Positions 62,751 through 64,000 of a stretch of 64,000 nt of DNA are shown here, piece after piece. A model generated the notes under the pieces. It was not told where the DNA came from and did not search any database. It worked only from the letters and a program-made list of their open reading frames with translations. The first letter of the stretch is position 1. Every line of letters begins with the position of its first letter. This DNA comes from Streptococcus cristatus AS 1.3089. Its GTDB lineage: Bacteria; Bacillota; Bacilli; Lactobacillales; Streptococcaceae. The stretch is taken from contig NC_021175.1 of the NCBI RefSeq assembly GCF_000385925.1, forward strand, positions 503,501 through 567,500, given 5' to 3'. A program made the translations under genes and the position numbers.

Positions 62751-63614
62751 ATGGAAGATTTAGGCAAAGTTTTTCGCGATTTTCGTTTAAATGGACAGTA
62801 TTCTTTGAAGGAAGCGGCGGGTCAGGTTTGCTCGACCTCTCAGCTGTCTCGTTTTGAGCTGGGTGAGTCGGACATGACCCTCTCGAAATTTTTAGATCTT
62901 TTGGATAATATTCATGTGACTCTTGAAAATTTTATGGACAAGGCTCGGAATTTCCAGCAGCATGAGCACGTGGCCATGATGAGTCAGATTATCCCTCTTT
63001 ACTACTCAAATGACATCAAGGGATTTCAAGACTTGCAAGCGGAGCAGTTGGAAAAGGCCAAGGATAGCAACGCACCTCTTTACTATGAGCTGAATTGGAT
63101 TTTGATGCAGGGCTTGATTTGTCAGCGAGACAGTCAGTTTCGCATGAGGCAAGAGGATTTAGATAAGGTGGCCGATTATCTCTTTCAAGTGGAAGATTGG
63201 ACTATGTATGAGCTTATCCTCTTTGGAAATCTCTATAGTTTCTATGATGTGGACTACGTCTACCGTCTGGGCAAGGAAGTCATGGAGCGGGAGAGCTACT
63301 ATAAAGAGATCGGTCGCCATAAGAAATTAGTCTTGATTATAGCGCTCAATTGTTACCAGCATTGTTTGGAAAGTTGTTCTTTTGATAAGGCTAGTTATTT
63401 TGAGGCTTATGTAGAGAAAATCATTGGCAAGGGCATCAAACTCTATGAACGCAATGTGTTCCTCTATCTAAAAGGTTTTGCAGCTTATCAGAAGGGGCAG
63501 AAGAAGCAGGGAATCAAGCAAATGCAGGAAGCCATGCATATCTTTGAAGTGCTGAATTTACCAGAGCAAGTTGCCTATTATCAAGAGCATTTCGAGAAGT
63601 TTGTAAAAGTGTAA
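62751..63614 (+). CDS. Rgg-family transcriptional regulator
   Basis: 287 residues. N-terminal Xre-type HTH (LGKVFRDFRLNGQYSLKEAAG, then STSQLSRFELGESDMTLSKF) and a C-terminal repeat domain of TPR-like helices (about 65–285), the plan of Rgg/GadR/MutR proteins that sense short peptides. The neighbouring MFS gene, with an inverted repeat between, is a likely target. The cognate peptide is not evident. Confidence 0.85.
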   Translation: MEDLGKVFRDFRLNGQYSLKEAAGQVCSTSQLSRFELGESDMTLSKFLDLLDNIHVTLENFMDKARNFQQHEHVAMMSQIIPLYYSNDIKGFQDLQAEQLEKAKDSNAPLYYELNWILMQGLICQRDSQFRMRQEDLDKVADYLFQVEDWTMYELILFGNLYSFYDVDYVYRLGKEVMERESYYKEIGRHKKLVLIIALNCYQHCLESCSFDKASYFEAYVEKIIGKGIKLYERNVFLYLKGFAAYQKGQKKQGIKQMQEAMHIFEVLNLPEQVAYYQEHFEKFVKV

Positions 63615-63664
63615 TTTCCCAAATATGGGAAAAACAAAGAACCTCCCTCTATTTCTGATACAAT
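63615..63664 (+). promoter_or_regulatory. Inverted repeat and promoter before the MFS gene
   Basis: TTTCCCA-AATA-TGGGAAA (63615–63632) is a perfect 7-bp inverted repeat. A TG-extended TACAAT is at 63659–63664; the expected -35 lies just after the repeat, with no good hexamer. This layout suits an activator such as the Rgg protein encoded upstream. Inference only. Confidence 0.45.
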
Positions 63665-63692
63665 AGTTTCAGAAATGGAAGGAGGTGTTTTT

Positions 63693-64000
63693 ATGAATCG
63701 ACATGCTGCACAGCTGATTACACGGGCTGCTATTAATAAAATTGGAAATATGCTCTATGACTATGGAAACAGCATCTGGCTTGCTTCTTTGGGAGCTCTG
63801 GGACAAACGGTCTTGGGCATTTACCAGATATCGGAGCTAATTACTTCCATCTTATTCAATCCTTTTGGGGGAGCTATTACGGACCGCTTTTCCAGACGTA
63901 AGGTGCTGATGGTAACGGACTTGATTTGTGCTGGACTTTGTCTGCTGATTTCCTTTATCTCTAATGACCGACTCATGATTGGAGCACTAATTTTTGCCAA
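63693..64000 (+). CDS. MFS transporter, N-terminal part
   Basis: Open from ATG 63693 (after AAGGAGG) to the window end, 102 codons. MNRHAAQLITRAAINKIGN leads into helix 1, and GGAITDRFSRRKVLMVTDL is the MFS loop 2–3 motif (G-x-x-x-D-R-x-x-R-R). Probably an exporter of the DHA/macrolide-efflux type. The rest lies outside the window. Confidence 0.85.
   Translation, partial: MNRHAAQLITRAAINKIGNMLYDYGNSIWLASLGALGQTVLGIYQISELITSILFNPFGGAITDRFSRRKVLMVTDLICAGLCLLISFISNDRLMIGALIFA

Overview
The window looks like the chromosome of an oral Streptococcus of the Mitis/Sanguinis type, most like S. sanguinis. The basis is gene order known from streptococci (pheS–acetyltransferase–pheT; ung–mutX–pyrC), an LPXTG-anchored ecto-5'-nucleotidase, Rgg and CpsY/MtaR-type regulators, T-box and PyrR leaders, and moderate-to-low GC. 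The species call is inference; the genus call is firm.

Layout. 1–7 kb: end of pavA, a T-box-controlled TrpX-type binding protein without its permease/ATPase, then pheS (Phe T-box), a GNAT enzyme and pheT. 7–13 kb: small membrane and lipoprotein genes (two frameshifted), an HrtBA-like ABC exporter and mnmE. 13.4–20.2 kb: nucleoside salvage (rpiA, deoB, punA, deoD) with a ClC-type channel, a HEPN-motif protein and a cobB sirtuin. 20.2–32.8 kb: a complete type III-A CRISPR-Cas locus, cas1 (frameshifted)–cas2–array (43 spacers)–cas6–cas10–csm2–csm3–csm4–csm5–csm6. 32.8–36.6 kb: a LysR regulator and three tandem DUF3862-like proteins. 36.7–44.3 kb: pyrimidine synthesis (pyrK, pyrD, pyrF, pyrE, pyrC) with two PyrR attenuators, interrupted by a membrane protein, ung and mutX. 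44.3–58.8 kb: nt5e, plsY, parE, parC, ilvE (CodY boxes), tRNA-Tyr, tRNA-Gln, rpsA and a matrixin-like protease, sprinkled with four copies of a ~175-bp dispersed repeat. 58.8–64 kb: an ABC-F protein, an AT-rich DUF2971 gene, an Rgg regulator and the start of an MFS transporter.

The most notable system is the type III-A locus. The Cas10 HD motif reads H15-N16 and the Csm3 residue that cleaves target RNA reads N33, so both effector nucleases look inactivated by Asp-to-Asn changes. The Cas10 GGDD cyclase motif and the Csm6 HEPN motif are intact. This predicts a signalling-only complex that recognises target RNA, makes cyclic oligoadenylate and cannot slice the target to switch itself off. The repeats are unusual too: the 5' half varies from repeat to repeat, while a GNRA-capped hairpin and the ACGGAAAC crRNA handle are kept. 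The operon promoter carries an exact catabolite-response (cre) match over its -35 box.

Several genes (cas1, a lipoprotein, a DUF3862-like protein and perhaps the DUF2971 gene) carry single-base shifts in short homopolymers. This could be sequencing error or real variation and should be settled before biology is inferred from those breaks.
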